Assembly (NCBI GenBank): GCA_036426205.1
Contig: CM071571.1
Location: forward strand, 111,966,333 to 112,030,332
Direction of reading: 5' to 3'
Origin: Ascaphus truei
Lineage: Eukaryota > Chordata > Amphibia > Anura > Ascaphidae
DNA length: 64,000 nt
The notes under the pieces are model-generated. The model did no database searches. It saw only the letters and a list, made by a program, of their open reading frames with translations, and was not told where the DNA came from. A program made the position numbers and the translations under genes. Each line of letters starts with the position of its first letter. Position 1 is the first letter of the stretch. Shown piece by piece: positions 35,694 to 48,780 of this stretch.

Positions 35694-37699
35694 GATGAGG
35701 GATAAGGCTAAGTGTATTCATAAAAGTTCTCAATAAACTCATCAGTCCATGCAGATGTCTGCAACAGCTATAGTCTACGAAGGCCTGTACTTTCTACCCT
35801 TACAATTTTCTGGAAGATAAACTTTACGTGACACAGTAGATGCTAAATGTCTTGATTCTCTGCTGAGAATGGCTATGCATAACTCCATTCCATGTAGGGC
35901 CATTATTAGAGCTTATGACCCACCTTCCCACATGAAAAATGTTTATAAAATAAACTAAGGATGAAATGTTATTATTCTCACACTGTCTGAATGTATTATG
36001 TGATTCGTCGTACAGTAGAACTGTGGGTTTAGGATGTAATACTATTTATCAAATGCCAGTCCCACGAAGAATGTAATTGGGTTACCTTTATGTACTTACA
36101 TTTTTGGTCATTAAATAACCCTACATGAGTAAAGATGTAAAAACCTGTCCCTTTGAAAACATTTGAGCAGATGCAATTTATCTACAGTATTCAGAATGTC
36201 TGAAAAAAAGTGTTGTACTTGATTAATTTGTAATGTGCGTATGTGCCAAACTAGCCAATTTCTGCCATAAAATCACCACATTTTCATGAAACTTGGTGAA
36301 ATGTAATTTGAGTAACTCAGAGACTTCCATAACATGGGGAAGGAATCCCACAGTACGTTTAATAGAGGCCTAAGCACTGGTAAGTAAAAAAACAAAACAA
36401 TATTATCGCCAAGATAACTCCACATTATTTTTATGGTGCACCACTACAAATAATGTATTTTTTACCGCAACCTATAAAAATATTAGCAACATGACTAAAT
36501 ACCGGAGTTTTAGTCATGTTGATGCCATACATCAAGTTCCAGTTTTTATCAGAAAACACAATAATGCCAATAAATACCACCCTTTTTCTCACCGACTCTA
36601 GGCTGGCATTGGCCCTAATATTGGCAATCATATACACAGGCAAGATATAATAAGCTAACATGGAATAGGTGATAAAATATTAAGTACTCTTCTACACATT
36701 ACAATAACCACTGAATAGCCCTTATTGGTCAAGGGTTTCAATGAATAAGCTGACCACTAAGGGCTGCAAATGGGTTAATATTAACATTAAACTAAACTAT
36801 CTACCCCCCTTGTCTACCTCAATGGCTAGTAAAGTACTGCAGATTCTTTGATGTATCATGTGGTACTGTCTTTTTTTAAGATGACATCGTGGATTTGGCC
36901 AACCAATCCGTGATGTCATCTTTAAATAGAGGGAATCACATGGTACATCCAGAAATCTGGTTGATGCACCATGTGTTCCAGTGATGTTTTCTGTGATGGC
37001 CTAGGCCCCTATAAAATGTTTGGGTCCTCGCAGAAGCCCGGAAGTCTCCAACGGGGCCACATTCGGAAGTGAAGAATACAGATGAAGGAAATAGACTACT
37101 TTTAAGAAGAAAATAAGAATTACTCACCAAGAGAAGATTCTTGAAGCAACAGGGAATCGATGGCATCCAGTCAAGTTAAGGATCCCATGTCGCAGGCTTC
37201 GGATGGCATTGGATTAAAAAAATAGGCCATTGTTGGGTTTTTGTTTTTGCTTATGCCATTAGTCTTGGGATTACTTTGTATGGTTTTGTTTTTTGTTTAG
37301 GCCATGGAGGATTTTTTTATGGCATTTTTTAATGGTTGTGCATTGTCCCTTTTATTGGATTGGTTCCAGTAACGCAACCAGGTGGGGTGCAAGGGTGTAT
37401 TAACACACCCCAAGAATTTCATATATTTGACTATATTTACTTCCAGTTGCAGACGCCCCACACTCTTTCCCACAGCAATGAAACTGATTGTCATGGGAGA
37501 GAGCTGGGCTACTGTAAAAGAGGTTCATTATAGAGGTTTTTATGATATCATTGGACATTTTGTTGCTGCGGTGTTTTACTCTACTGCTTCATTATATATC
37601 CACAAATCTGCATCGTTGCAGCATCAATGTTTTGGGTGCAAACCCTATTCTCCAATCTACTACATTAATCTTTGGTGGCTCACTTTGCAGAAGATTTAA
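35694..37699. other. Intergenic, no gene recognised
   Basis: The only structured feature seen is an inverted repeat at 36878-36922 (AAGATGACATCGTGGATT and its complement, 9-bp loop), probably MITE-derived. Open frames are short and featureless. Confidence 0.5.
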
Positions 37700-37926
37700 G
37701 GAAATTCAGATTTAAAGACTTTGGATTTAAAGTTTTTTCTAAAGACTTACCTAGTATATGACTTATCTATATGTTATATATTTTATTCTATGTGGATTAG
37801 TTTTTTACACAACCAGGCGCTTTTTAATAATATTTTAATTTTTTCATTAAAGGATTTATATATATATATATTTTTTCTTTTTTTGATATAATCAATACAT
37901 AATACAAGTTATTGTACATATACGTG

Positions 37927-38587
37927 ATGGAGGAAGCTGACACGGACACAATTCCTAGCGATGGAGACACATATGTTTATGCGTGTGGGGATGACACTAA
38001 ACGCTCTAAAAAAGCGGCTCATCTGTTTGACGAAATTAAAGACATTATATGTGAAGAACCGTCAGACCTAACACACTACTTTGTAAAACTTGAGAGACTG
38101 TTGGTGCAGAATATCAGACTATGGTGGGATGTAACATCATTAGAAAACTATATAAGGAGTAACAGAATTCCCAGAAGTCTTCGGATCAAGAAAACCCCAA
38201 CTTTTGGCTTTACTAATAAACAATTCGAGTTAGATTGGTTTAAAGTCTTAGACCATTGTTCTATACAAATAATGGAACTAATAATCCAGCACAAATTAAC
38301 TGAGAAAGCGGTTATTATGTCAGAGATAAATATTCTAAGGGCTAAACTACAACCATTTGCTAAACAAGAGCAGTTTGTTAAAAATGATAAGACTGTTATC
38401 GAATATAGAATCTATAGAGGATGTTATCAGTGACAAAAAGCACAATAAATTTGAGAGAGATAAGACTGATTACATCAAAGGTCAAGTTTATTGTTGGCAA
38501 AGGCCACAGGTAATTAGGGAAGGCTTTGGTTCCAGTACGCCAAAGGGATCCTCTAAGAAACGCACCTATAAAACACCAGGGAAATAA
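37927..38587 (+). pseudogene. Penelope-like element, N-terminal region
   Basis: The frame starts MEEADTDTIPSDGDTYVYAC and continues about 165 residues to 38433, then shifts to the frame ending at 38587. Charged, helical sequence upstream of the RT; no conserved domain recognised. Placed here by collinearity with the RT frame downstream. Confidence 0.6.
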
Positions 38588-38746
38588 ATTTTAAAAACCA
38601 GGCATACAGAGACATCTAGCTTTGACTCAGATAATTCAGACTTTGAATCAAGGTCTCACTCCGTTTCCTTCGAGGGCCCATCAGATCATATCACAGATAA
38701 CCAGGGAAGAACTAGGCGTGACAGCAGATCCTCCATCTCACTAGTT

Positions 38747-39364
38747 TATTTATTTATAAAATATTTTACCAGGAAGTAATACATTGAGAGTAACCTCTCG
38801 TTTTCAAGTATGTCCTGGGCACAGAGTAAAACAAAATAATACATGGTTACAAATACAGTTACATAAATGAACAAGGTATACATTATATACAAGACATTGC
38901 GTGCACAGTTAAAGAAAATATATATTATGAGCGTATGAAACAGTTACAGACCAGATTAAAGTGTGAGACAGCCTTAGATTTGAAAGAACTTAAGCTGGTG
39001 GTGGATATGAGAGTCTCTGGTAGGTTGTTCCAGTTTTGGGGTGCACGGAAGGAGGAGGAACATCCGGATACTTTGTTGAGTCTTGGGACCATGAATAGTC
39101 TTTTGGAGTCTGATCTCAGGTGATATGTGCTGCATGTGGTAGGGGTGAGGAGCTTGTTCAGGTAGCTGGGTAGCTTGCCCAGAAAGTATTTGAGGGTGAG
39201 ACAGGAAAGGTGAACTTTGCGCCTAGACTCTAGTGATGACCAATCTAGTTCTTTGAGCATTTCGCAGTGATGTGTGTTGTAGTTGCATTGGAGAACAAAA
39301 ACGACAAATTGAATTGTAGAGGGTGTCAAGTTTGCTAAGGTGGGTTTGAGGAGCCGAGCCATAT
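38747..39364 (-). mobile_element. 5'-truncated LINE (L2/CR1/Rex-like) inserted in the Penelope element
   Basis: The minus-strand frame 39362-38925 encodes the C-terminal end of a non-LTR RT: LESRRKVHLSCLTLKYFLGK, LLTPTT.STYHLRSDSKR, RAPQNWNNLPETL and SLSSFKSKAVSHFN, all familiar in the L2/CR1/Rex tail. The 3' tail is the TTTATTTATTTATAAA end at 38747. ACTAGTT is duplicated on both sides (38740-38746 and 39365-39371), which proves insertion into the older element. Confidence 0.8.
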
Positions 39365-39499
39365 ACTAGTTAATATCAGACCTACAAATTCATCTAATCA
39401 AGCATCAGGTGCGTCTTTTCCATCTGGGTCAAAAAACTACGGAGGACAAGAAGATCCAAAAGGAAACGGGGGAGGCACAGGGAGACAAAAGAGGAAGAA

Positions 39500-41988
39500 A
39501 TACACTTAAACACAACGGACAACAATGTGATTAATCTGTCAGGCATAGAACTTTCATATGATCAGCTTTCATTGCTTAATAAAGGCTTGGGTTTCGCCCC
39601 AGTCCAGGACTTCCATCTTTTCCAAACAGTGATTGATCTTCAAAAGTTCACTCGAAAATTATCATTGAAATTTTTTTTTTATCACAAGGGGTCATTTCGA
39701 TCATTTGCGAAATGATATTTCTAGTGATGGAACTGATCTTACCAACCTGGGCTCGGGTGTGAATTTGGAGACTGATTGTGATGTTTCTTTGGTTAATAAT
39801 TTTACCTTTAAAGAACAATGTACTGTATCTGATCTAAATATGTTATTGGAACAACAAGGTGAATCTACTTATACATTCTCTCAACAACTGTTTGGTAGTC
39901 AGACTACTGGGTTTAAGAGGAAATCGATATTCTGCCCAAATTATAATAGGGGCCCCTATATAACGACGTTCGAACGATTAGTAGAACGAGATTTAAAATT
40001 ATTGGCTCAAGGATTTTCACATTCACATGTAAGTTCCAATAACCTTACTTATGTTGAGACTATGCAATTGGACTGTCTTAAGAAAAATCATGACATCGTG
40101 ATACGCAAGGCTGATAAAGGGGTGCTCTAGTGGTACTTTCGATAGATCAGTATAAACGTGAGGCACTGAGGCAACTGAGCAACGTAACTAACTATCAATT
40201 ACTTAGGTATGATCCCACACTGAAGTTTCTTGGAGAATTGGCTGAGGTTATTGATCTGGGCAAAATGTTATGTGTAATTAACAACAAAGAAATTGATTAT
40301 TTGAGCTGTCCACATCCCGTGATACCTGTATTCCAACATCTCCCGAAGATCCATAAATCGCTGGTTGATCCACCTGGACGCCCCATTGTTGTGAGCATTG
40401 GGTCTTTGGGAGATGGGTTATCGTGGTATGTGGACAGTTTTTTACAACCTTTGGTCTTCCGTCTGCCCTCATTCATCAAGGACACGACGGAACTTATTGT
40501 CGCCCTACAGGATGTGGTCTGGAAGAAGGAGTACAGGTGGGTCACACTAGATGTGGTTATACAACACGAGCATGGATTAAGAGCAATACGACACTTTTTG
40601 AATTTATCAGACATTTCTGTCACTCACGGGGCTTTTCTTTTGGAATCTATCACTTTTTTATTAACACACAATTATTTTATGTTTCATTCACAATTTTATT
40701 TACAGTTATTAGGCACTGCAATGGGCACCAGTTTTGCACCATCATATGCTAATTTATTTATGGGTTTTTGGGAAGCACATTATATATATATCACATTAAC
40801 AATTTATTTCGCACTAATATAATTTTCTTCAAGAGATATATAGATGATCTCATATTAATCTGGGAGGGTGACGAAGTTTCACTACTTTCTTTTATAGATA
40901 CACTTAGTCACAATAACTTAAATATTAATTTCACATTTGAACAAAATATACATCATATCAACTATCTGGACCTATTCCTTTACATAGATAACGACATGAC
41001 CATACAAACCGATATTTTCAGGAAGGCAAATTCCAAAAACACGTTGCTCAGGGCCAATAGTAGCCATCCACATTCTCTAATAAAGAGTATACCACAGGCC
41101 CAATTTATCAGGCTAAAAAGGCTTTGCTCTAACAATGACACATTTCTTAAACAATCAAAAGATATGTCAGACAAATTCAGGGCTAGAGGCTATACAGAGG
41201 AAATCATTAATACTGCCTTTAAATATGCTGATTCATTAGACAGGGCCATGCTTCTGAAAAAGAATAAATCCAAGAGACAAACAATCAAATCCAATTCTTT
41301 TATTAATACCCAGGATACATGTTCCATTTTTGTAACAACATATAGTAAACAATCAAAGTCTATCTGGGATATAGTCAATAAACATTGGCCAACATTATCC
41401 TTGGATAAGGACATCACAGAAATCACAAAATGTACACCAAAATTTACTTACCGTAAAGCGAAGACGTTAGCATCATATTTATCTCCTAGCCTCTTTGACT
41501 CCCGTTCTAATTACCCACAAATTCAAGGTATACCCAAGGGGTTTTTCTCCTGTGGCCACTGCTCAATGTGTCGCTATGCTCATTCCGTGAAAGTCATTAT
41601 GTATGATTCCAACAAAAAAAAGTATAATATCACTAGCTTCATCAATTGTAATAGTAGCTTTGTGATCTATATGTTATCTTGCAGATGTGATAAAAAATAC
41701 ATTGGTCGTACAACGAGACCGCTAAAGACTAGGATAGCAGAGCATGTGAGACTCATTAAAAAAACAGGACAAAATACATCCAGTATCCAGGCACTTTAGT
41801 CTTTGCCCAAAAGGTGGTATAGCCCATTTCACATATTCAGCAATTGAACATGTTCTGTGTCACCCAAGAGGAGGAGATAGGGTTAATAAACTAAATAGAC
41901 AGGAGATGTTTTGGATCCATACCCTGAACACACTTCAACCATCTGGCATAAATTTAGACTGCGAGCTAAAACACTTTTTGAACACTTA
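39500..41988 (+). pseudogene. Penelope-like RT and GIY-YIG endonuclease, frameshifted
   Basis: Collinear frames: about 39510-39715 (NLSGIELSYDQLSLLNKGLG, a typical Penelope pre-RT motif), 39705-40130, 40130-40822 (fingers and palm: HLPKIHKS, PPGRPIVVSIGSLGDGLSWY, GTAMGTSFAPSYANLFMG), and 40768-41799 (catalytic RYIDDLILIW, then NYLDLFLYID). A Cys-rich knuckle FSCGHCSMCRY precedes the GIY-YIG domain (SFVIYMLSCRCDKKYIGRTT, TRIAEHVR). The domain runs on past 41799 in another frame to LKHFLNT at 41988. RT copies RNA at a nick made by the endonuclease. At least three frame breaks make this copy inactive. Confidence 0.85.
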
Positions 41989-42746
41989 GCTTCTTCCTGT
42001 ACATATTGTGTTCAGGATATGAATCCCTATACTATACTATATTATACTATGTATATTCCTTTCATACTGATAGGAGTTTGTTAATATCATTATTTTATAG
42101 GTTTAAAATGTTTAGGGTTTTCTATTACATAGGATGTATTTCCATGATATCATTCTATAATGAATTATCTGTTAGACCTTGTCTTTAGCCAGCTTCTCCA
42201 ATAGTATCCGTATACATTGAAACTTATATAGCAGGTACTAATGTATATATATAATGTTGCATCCTTAGCTTCTTTTGCTCTTTAATAATTATTTGGTTCT
42301 ATTTATACTACTATAGTGATTATTATGTATTCATATATATGTGTACATTATCTATGATGAGCTAATCGAATTGTTGATGCAACATTTTTTCCACATGTTC
42401 TTTGTTTTTAAACTCCCCTTTCTTTCTGTATTGTTTGTCAAGTTGTAATATTGTAAGGTTGTTTTTTATGTGGATATCTCGTGACACACTGTGTTCATTT
42501 TTGAACACTCACGAGCACCTCCTACTCCCTCTTGATACTAGCCGATATTTCTCTATTCTGATTGGTTCACAGTCTATTGGCTGAGAAGGGTCACGTGATT
42601 GAGTTGAACCAATGGTTATGCAGCCGATTTTAATCTATTCTGATTGGTTCTCAGTCTATTGACTGAGACTGGTCATGTGGTGATTTTTGACCAATGATAG
42701 CACGGCTTAATGTATTTAGAGAGAAGAGGACGGAGAGGGTGTTACT

Positions 42747-42784
42747 CTTTCATAAAGTTCTACTATAGAACGAAACGCGTCAGA
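42747..42784 (+). ncRNA. Hammerhead-ribozyme-like motif at Penelope 3' end
   Basis: CTTTCATAAAGTTC, loop, GAACGAAACGCGTCAGA. The GTTC/GAAC stem and GAAACGCGTC match the amphibian Penelope hammerhead layout. The CTGATGA core reads TTCATAA, so it is degenerate. Confidence 0.5.
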
Positions 42785-42860
42785 GGTATTCTACCATGTG
42801 GATGTTTTTTTTTGTTTTTGATCATTAAAGTAATTTAGTTTTTACGCGCCTGGTTGGAGT

Positions 42861-44367
42861 TCTTTTTGGAGTAGCAGTGACCTCCGTTTTTCTTCCCATA
42901 CTGTAAAAGAGCATCCCCCCTTCATCAATGTTGTGGTGTCATTTGACGCTGTGTCGACATGGCGATGCAACGTAACAGCGCACTCTCACATGAAGCAGCA
43001 ATGTCATGACGAGGGCTGGCAGGTACAAACTTTGTACCCCCCCAATATAGATGGTGTCAGGAACATCCCTGACATTTGTCTGCTTACTCCTATTTTCATC
43101 TTGCAGTTCCTCTTCTCCTCCATAAGGACTGCTGTTCCTTCTGTTCTATTAAGGAACATTCCAGACTGAATCAGGAAGCTAGCCTCTTCCTGGAACTAAT
43201 AATTGGCTGCAACTGCTCCAGGGCTTTAAATAGCATTCAGCGTCTCCCATCCAGTACCAATTCAAAGTATGCCTATACTGGGTATGATTCCTTGCTTTTT
43301 CGATCCTGTCTGTGGTCCTGTTGTGTTTGTGGATCAGAAAATACAAATAAGACCACGCCCCTGTAAATCCAAGGTGGATCTGCTGCTCCCACTCTCTCCT
43401 GTGATCCAACTGGGCCAATTCAAACATATAAAAACACAAAAGAGAAGCACAAGAAAAAAATAATCAATGTTTGAAACTAACTTTATAGATAAAAATAGAT
43501 ACAGAAGAAATTCAACACTTACATCATGTAGTCCTGAATACAAGTTGGCACGGTCCCTCTCACCCCTCAAACCACCAGACGGTAAGTCGTTCTATATTAA
43601 GGATGATGACATCACCCATTAGGTAGGAGCCATTGGGGAGCTAATAGATGACACCACTATCTGGGACTACACCATGGCCCGCTGCACACTGCTCTGCATC
43701 CTACCTGATAAGGTGTTGTCATCATCCTTAAACAATTATTTAATTCTTGCAAGCTACTGGAACATATGACTGCCAAAAGAGAAGAGAGAGATGTTGTGTC
43801 CTTTGTTTGAGAAGTTCCTCGTGTTCACATCAGGGCCATAGCTAGGACTTACCAAGTGGATGGACAATTGTAACAGGTTTTTAGAATTTGGGTGATTTGT
43901 TATCTTATAGGTTGTTGGTAACAGGAGTGCCTTTCTAGCTTCCCCCTGGATGGACCGAGGGAGGTGAGAGACTCAAGCCCTTTGGCAGCGGAGAAACGGA
44001 TACTTGTTGAGGTTTAGTGCCTTCAGGTGATTTATCCCCAATGTAGAATATTGATAAGTGTCCTGATCAATATAATTTATGGGGCCCGCTCTGTGACAGC
44101 AGGGTTGCTTACAGAATAGGGAAGATAAGGTTTTTTTTTGGACCTGTACAGCAAATGGTCAAAAAGTCCAGCACTGGTACCTCTGTGGAATATTTAAATT
44201 CGGGGATTTAAATCCTGCAGGGGGATATCGGCACCTCATAACGGGGCCTGTATCTCATGATGTAGGGGGTCCCTGAGGCTGAAACCAATGTGGTTCAGCT
44301 CAGGAGACACCCTGCTCATGTACACTAGTATCAAAACACACATATAAATAAAAAATAATTCATTATA
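42861..44367. other. Intergenic, repeat remnants
   Basis: No supported gene. 44225-44345 is a diverged copy of part of the palindromic repeat that follows (GGGGCCTGTA..TC, GGTTCAGCTCAGGAGAC). Confidence 0.45.
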
Positions 44368-44726
44368 TTAGTGGCTATCCGCTATGGTAATGAAGCTGCT
44401 TTAATATAATTTTTATTAATATTGTGCGGGAGCAGGGGGTCTCCTGAGCTGAACTGCGTGGGACCCCCTGCTTCCCGAGTTACAGGCCCAGATATGGGGT
44501 GCCAGAATCTCCATTATTTACATGTCGCACGTCACGTGACGTGGATGCTTTAAAGATGGCGACGACACTGGCATCCGATGCCCCATACCGGGGCCTGTAA
44601 CTCGGGAAGTGGGGGGTCCCTGAGTCAGAAATCAAAGCAGTTCAGCTCAGGAGACCCCCTGCTCCCGCACACTATTAAAAAAAATACATTAAAGCAGCTT
44701 CATTACCTTAGCGGCTATCCGCTAAG
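44368..44726. repeat. Palindromic MITE, ~360 bp
   Basis: Arms of about 150 bp pair: GTGCGGGAGCAGGGGGTCTC with its inverted copy ending at about 44671, and CCCGAGTTACAGGCCC with GGGGCCTGTAACTCGGG. The outer ends TTAGTGGCTATCCGCTATGG and CCTTAGCGGCTATCCGCTAA resemble blocks at 14078-14108. Confidence 0.7.
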
Positions 44727-46051
44727 GCAATGAAGGGGTTAAGGCACAATAGCAGCTTTATTGGTGGAAATTGACCCACCCACCCCTATGCCCCTTAACA
44801 TACATAATATATATATATATTTTAATTCCTTCAACATTTCTTGCTATAGTGGTAAATCATGCCCATATTATATGAGCATGGTTTACTCACTGTACCAATG
44901 AATGTGTGAAGGGTGGGGATAGTTGCCTGGGGAGAGTGGTTAGGCCTCCTGGGTGGGTAGTGGGAGAGGGTGGGTTAACCCCTTAATTATATAGCGGTTA
45001 TTAAACACTAAGGTGATTAAGGGGTTAGGGAAAATTAGATTGTCTTTTTTTATGTACTGTATTGTTTGTGGCAACGGAGGACATGGACGGTGATGAGGAT
45101 GGCCTTCATCGTGGCAGCCTAGCAGGGGTGAGTGCAAGTTTTATTTATTTTATTTATGCTGCTTAATGTTGTATTTGAAATGACAAATGCACTATTATCC
45201 ATATCTGGATAATATAAATTTTGGCCATCATTGTACTTTTTGTGTTAGGGAGCGGGGGGGGGAGGGGGACACACGATTGGTACCACAGGCCAGCGGGACC
45301 TCAGGACTCCCGTGGGGATCACCCGAGGGCCTCGGACTCCCGCAGGGATCACCCGGGGACACCCGCCGGCCTGTTGTATTAATGGTGTGCTGAAAAAAAA
45401 GGTGAACAATGCTTTTCTGACTGCCTCCAGCTCTTTTGCGCCAGAAATCTGGCGTGCTTTTAATGTACGATTCACTTATTACTGCTTAGTGAAACATGTG
45501 GACTGGCAAAAAACGGCGTGTTTTTGTCTGGTTGGATGAATTTTTTTTCCATGGCTGAAAAAATGCCTTTTAAGGCCAATAAAGCACTGTTATCCCTGCT
45601 TATTGAATCGCGCAGCAGGCAGTATCGATCTTAAAGCCATTTATCGGTCTTAAAAGCAGTTATCACTGCTTAGTGCATAGCCCCCATACTTACATAGCCA
45701 TCATGTGCCAACTTGCACTACGCTGTATTTTAAATGAGAACTTTGTTCCATATTAATGAAAAAGGTTCCTTGCCAGAAATTGGTTTCTCAGCCAGGAATC
45801 TGTTTTCACCCATTCAATTCAAATGAAATATGACAAAATTACTCCATAAAGAAATAAGTAAGGGATATACACTATAACTCCATGTAACAAATAATTATTT
45901 ATTTAAATTCTTGGCTGAAGTGGGATTGTAACCCTTCAACTTTGGATAAACTCATGCTAGCTATTAAAGTTGCAGCACAGTAGCACTCTACTGAAGCAAT
46001 GAGATAGTCACTGACAGCTGATGGAGGGAAGTTACCAACTCACCATATTCT
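44727..46051. other. Intergenic, no gene recognised
   Basis: Short G-rich and direct-repeat stretches at about 45250-45370 (GGGATCACCCGAGGGCCTCG type) are seen. Nothing with coding character. Confidence 0.45.
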
Positions 46052-46158
46052 AGCCCAGATCTACAAAAGGGTGCTAAGCTTTAGCCCGCCTTTGCTCTTA
46101 TTAATATGAGTGGAAGTAAAGACGTGCTAAAGCTTAACACCCTTTTGTGGATCTCGCT
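46052..46158. repeat. Palindromic MITE, copy 1
   Basis: AGCCCAGATCTACAAAAGGG and, inverted, AGCGAGATCCACAAAAGGG; the arms include TGCTAAGCTTTAGC. Near-perfect hairpin. Confidence 0.75.
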
Positions 46159-46182
46159 TCTGAGTCTTCTGGGCAATACTAT

Positions 46183-46290
46183 GGCCCAGATCCACAAAAG
46201 GTTGCTAAGCTTTAGCAAGCCTCTGGTTCTATTCATATGAATGGTAGTAAAGGCAAACTGAAGCTTAGCACCCTTTTGTTGATCTGAGCC
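46183..46290. repeat. Palindromic MITE, copy 2
   Basis: GGCCCAGATCCACAAAAGG...CCCTTTTGTTGATCTGAGCC, the same family as 46052-46158 and only 25 bp away. Confidence 0.75.
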
Positions 46291-47705
46291 TTAGTCGTCT
46301 CCTATCCTTCTCTTTCTGCACTTTTCTTTGTATTTATTATACACCTGAGAGACAATATCTCACCTCTCTTCCATGACTCCATGGTAGATTATTGGATGTT
46401 ACTCATTTAAGCAAATATTCTAACATATTCTGATCAGTTCTGTGAACTTCTGTCTTTTCCTATATTTAAAAAATGATGTCAAGTCATGTTGTAATGGGTA
46501 AAATGGTATGTTGAAAAATTTCAAAAATATTCTATGTAAAGAAGAACTAGAATAGTACAGAATATAGTGTAAGCTTCTCAATACATGGTTTAACAAGTAA
46601 ACCACCACGGTTTGACATCTCACGAGAGGCACCTGGGAAACATGCTAATTTAAAGATCAAATATCTCATGCTTAGTATAGGGGAATCTATTTGGAGTTAT
46701 TTTAATCATTGGCCCTTTCTCTCTGAAAATGTTTAGGAAACGCTTTTGATCAAGTATTGCTTGAAGCGAATAGAACTCTCAAAAGCTTGTCCTAAAATAT
46801 CAATTATTAGTCCAGATAAAAAAAGTTTTCACCTACTGCTGAAGCAGAAAAAGAAAAATAGAGCACAGCAAAAATAGGCAAGGTCTGGAGGCAAAAAATG
46901 AATCGCTTATTTATTAGGCATAATGGCCACAAAAATCAGACACACGGGGTGAAGTCCTCTGACTTATATGCCCGCTGAGGGGTTCTCCATGTGCTGCGGA
47001 GCCCGTTCTAAGGTGATGAGTCAGCTGCTTTGCCCTTGATTTACATCTTCTGCTGGATCAGGTGAGGTGGATACCGCAATACTCCTCACAAACTGGGCGT
47101 AGTGGATGACTTTTATTTCCGATTTATGATTCTTGGTTTCGGTTTTAACCTTTATGCTACATATTGCTGTCTTCATCAGCACTCATTCCCTAATTGGACT
47201 TTCGTATACATCTAGTGTTTGAAGCACTGAATCAGGGATTTCTCCCAATTCGTTCCTACTGCTGAAGTACTAAATAATTTTGTATTATCTCACCACATCC
47301 ATCCCACTCAAAGAAAGAATGCAGAACACTACACACACCACAAGCAAACAGTCTGCCACGGTTCATAAAGTACAGGTACTTGTATAAATTCAGATGATTT
47401 CCTGGTTATGTACGTGAGATTAATATACTCTAGGGATAGTCCACTCCAATGAACTCACTGGTAGTGTTGGGGCACACAGTCGTATAAAGCATGTTGATTA
47501 GACAAAAGTTACAAACAATGCCTTGATAAATAAACTGTTTGCATGAAATGGCTGTCAGTGTGTAGGGCTAATAATCCTTGCTCCTTCACAGTACGAATAT
47601 GTGCTGCTAAATGTGATGCCATTTGGATTTGCTACAGTATATGGTGAGGTAAAAATTAGGGAATAAAAATTCTTGGAGGGAGCCAACTATCTGTGCAGCT
47701 AACAC
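46291..47705. other. Intergenic, no gene recognised
   Basis: No coding feature. A possible further hammerhead-like relic on the minus strand near 47145-47190 (GCTGATGAAGACAGC...) is too weak to list. Confidence 0.45.
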
Positions 47706-47810
47706 AAAAATCTAGCAGCATATGATAAATGACAGTCATCCCTGGGAAAGTAGTAAACTACTTACAACATCGTAGTGAAAACATTTATTGCTGAGGGTAG
47801 CAGAAACAGA

Positions 47811-47853
47811 CAACCTTTCAGGTCCTACACGGACCTTTCATCAGGTGCAAATA
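47811..47853 (-). ncRNA. Well-preserved hammerhead ribozyme motif
   Basis: The minus strand reads CTGATGA, stem II AAGGTCC/AGGACCT with a 4-nt loop, GAAA, then GGTTGTC. All core elements are present in order, as in Penelope-type minimal hammerheads. The inverted partner at 49519-49550 keeps CTGATGA but has lost the stem and GAAA. Confidence 0.6.
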
Positions 47854-47989
47854 ATATAGAAACGCACATTTAAATAGGCAAATTTTGGCACACAATCTAG
47901 TCAACCAGAAGTTCATTAGAATCCTCACAAACTCCATTAAGTACAGAAGACTACATCATGTAACAAAATCAACACATATCTAAATTACA

Positions 47990-48728
47990 TGTAGCCCTTG
48001 TACCCCCACCCTAAGTGATATTGAGGGTCTGCTTCTCATACCGTCTAGGTGTTGGGCTGCATACCTGTAGGCAAACAGGAGGCCTGAGTACTCCGCGATG
48101 GTATGGGGAGAACCAGGACAGGGTTGCAAGTTACCTTTGTTCTTCAGGGGTGCAGTGCCTCCAGTCAGCATAGATTCTCTGCAGGGGCAGGGGATGGCCC
48201 ATACTGACACCTTGTTCTTCTTTCACAGCAGCAGACAGTAATCACGCTGGTTCTGATACAACTGGCTTTATTGCATACAGATGGTAGTAACACAGTAAGC
48301 ATAGAGGTATCCTTTTTATATCTTGTCTCCCATGACTGTCAGAGCCCTGACTCAGGCATTTGGCCCATGTCAGGCCTCTTACACTCTCCTCCCATCTCCT
48401 GGTGGGATGGAGACAGTGGCTCCTCGCTCCACAGGTGGAGGAGAAAGACTGACTACCAGGAACAACCAAGAAGAACCACACAGAATTTAGGAGAGTGACA
48501 TAATTTATAACCTGAGATTGGGGGTTGAAACCCTGCCCCATAACAGAACAAGTTGAATACTGATTGGTGATCACTCACTTTTAGATAACCAATCAGTATC
48601 CTTCTCTCAGGCCGACACTCTCTGGTAGTTGCTAGGCCTGTCCTTGGATACCTGAAATGTATCCAAGTCTGCAATACACACACAGAGCCTAAAGAAGGAA
48701 TTAAGCCCTCCACTGCCTGCACCTAACA
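47990..48728 (-). repeat. Probable LTR-like insertion
   Basis: TGTAGCCCTT...CACCTAACA gives TG...CA ends. It interrupts the inverted-repeat unit exactly where its left arm stops matching. No matching target duplication was found, so the ends are tentative. Confidence 0.35.
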
Positions 48729-48780
48729 GGACTGATACTGGAAGGGCCCAGGAAAAAGTAGCGTCCGGGAGGCTATGCTA

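Larger units (their letters stand above)
37700..42850 (+). mobile_element. Penelope-like retroelement (GIY-YIG type), decayed
   Basis: Plus-strand coding from 37927 to 41988 contains a Penelope-type RT followed by a C-terminal GIY-YIG endonuclease, the diagnostic order for this class (established knowledge). Frameshifts and a LINE insertion break it. A hammerhead-like motif follows at 42747-42784. A CAACCAGGCG...CATTAAAG block near 37810-37850 recurs inverted at about 42822-42860, consistent with terminal repeats. The boundaries are approximate. Confidence 0.8.
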
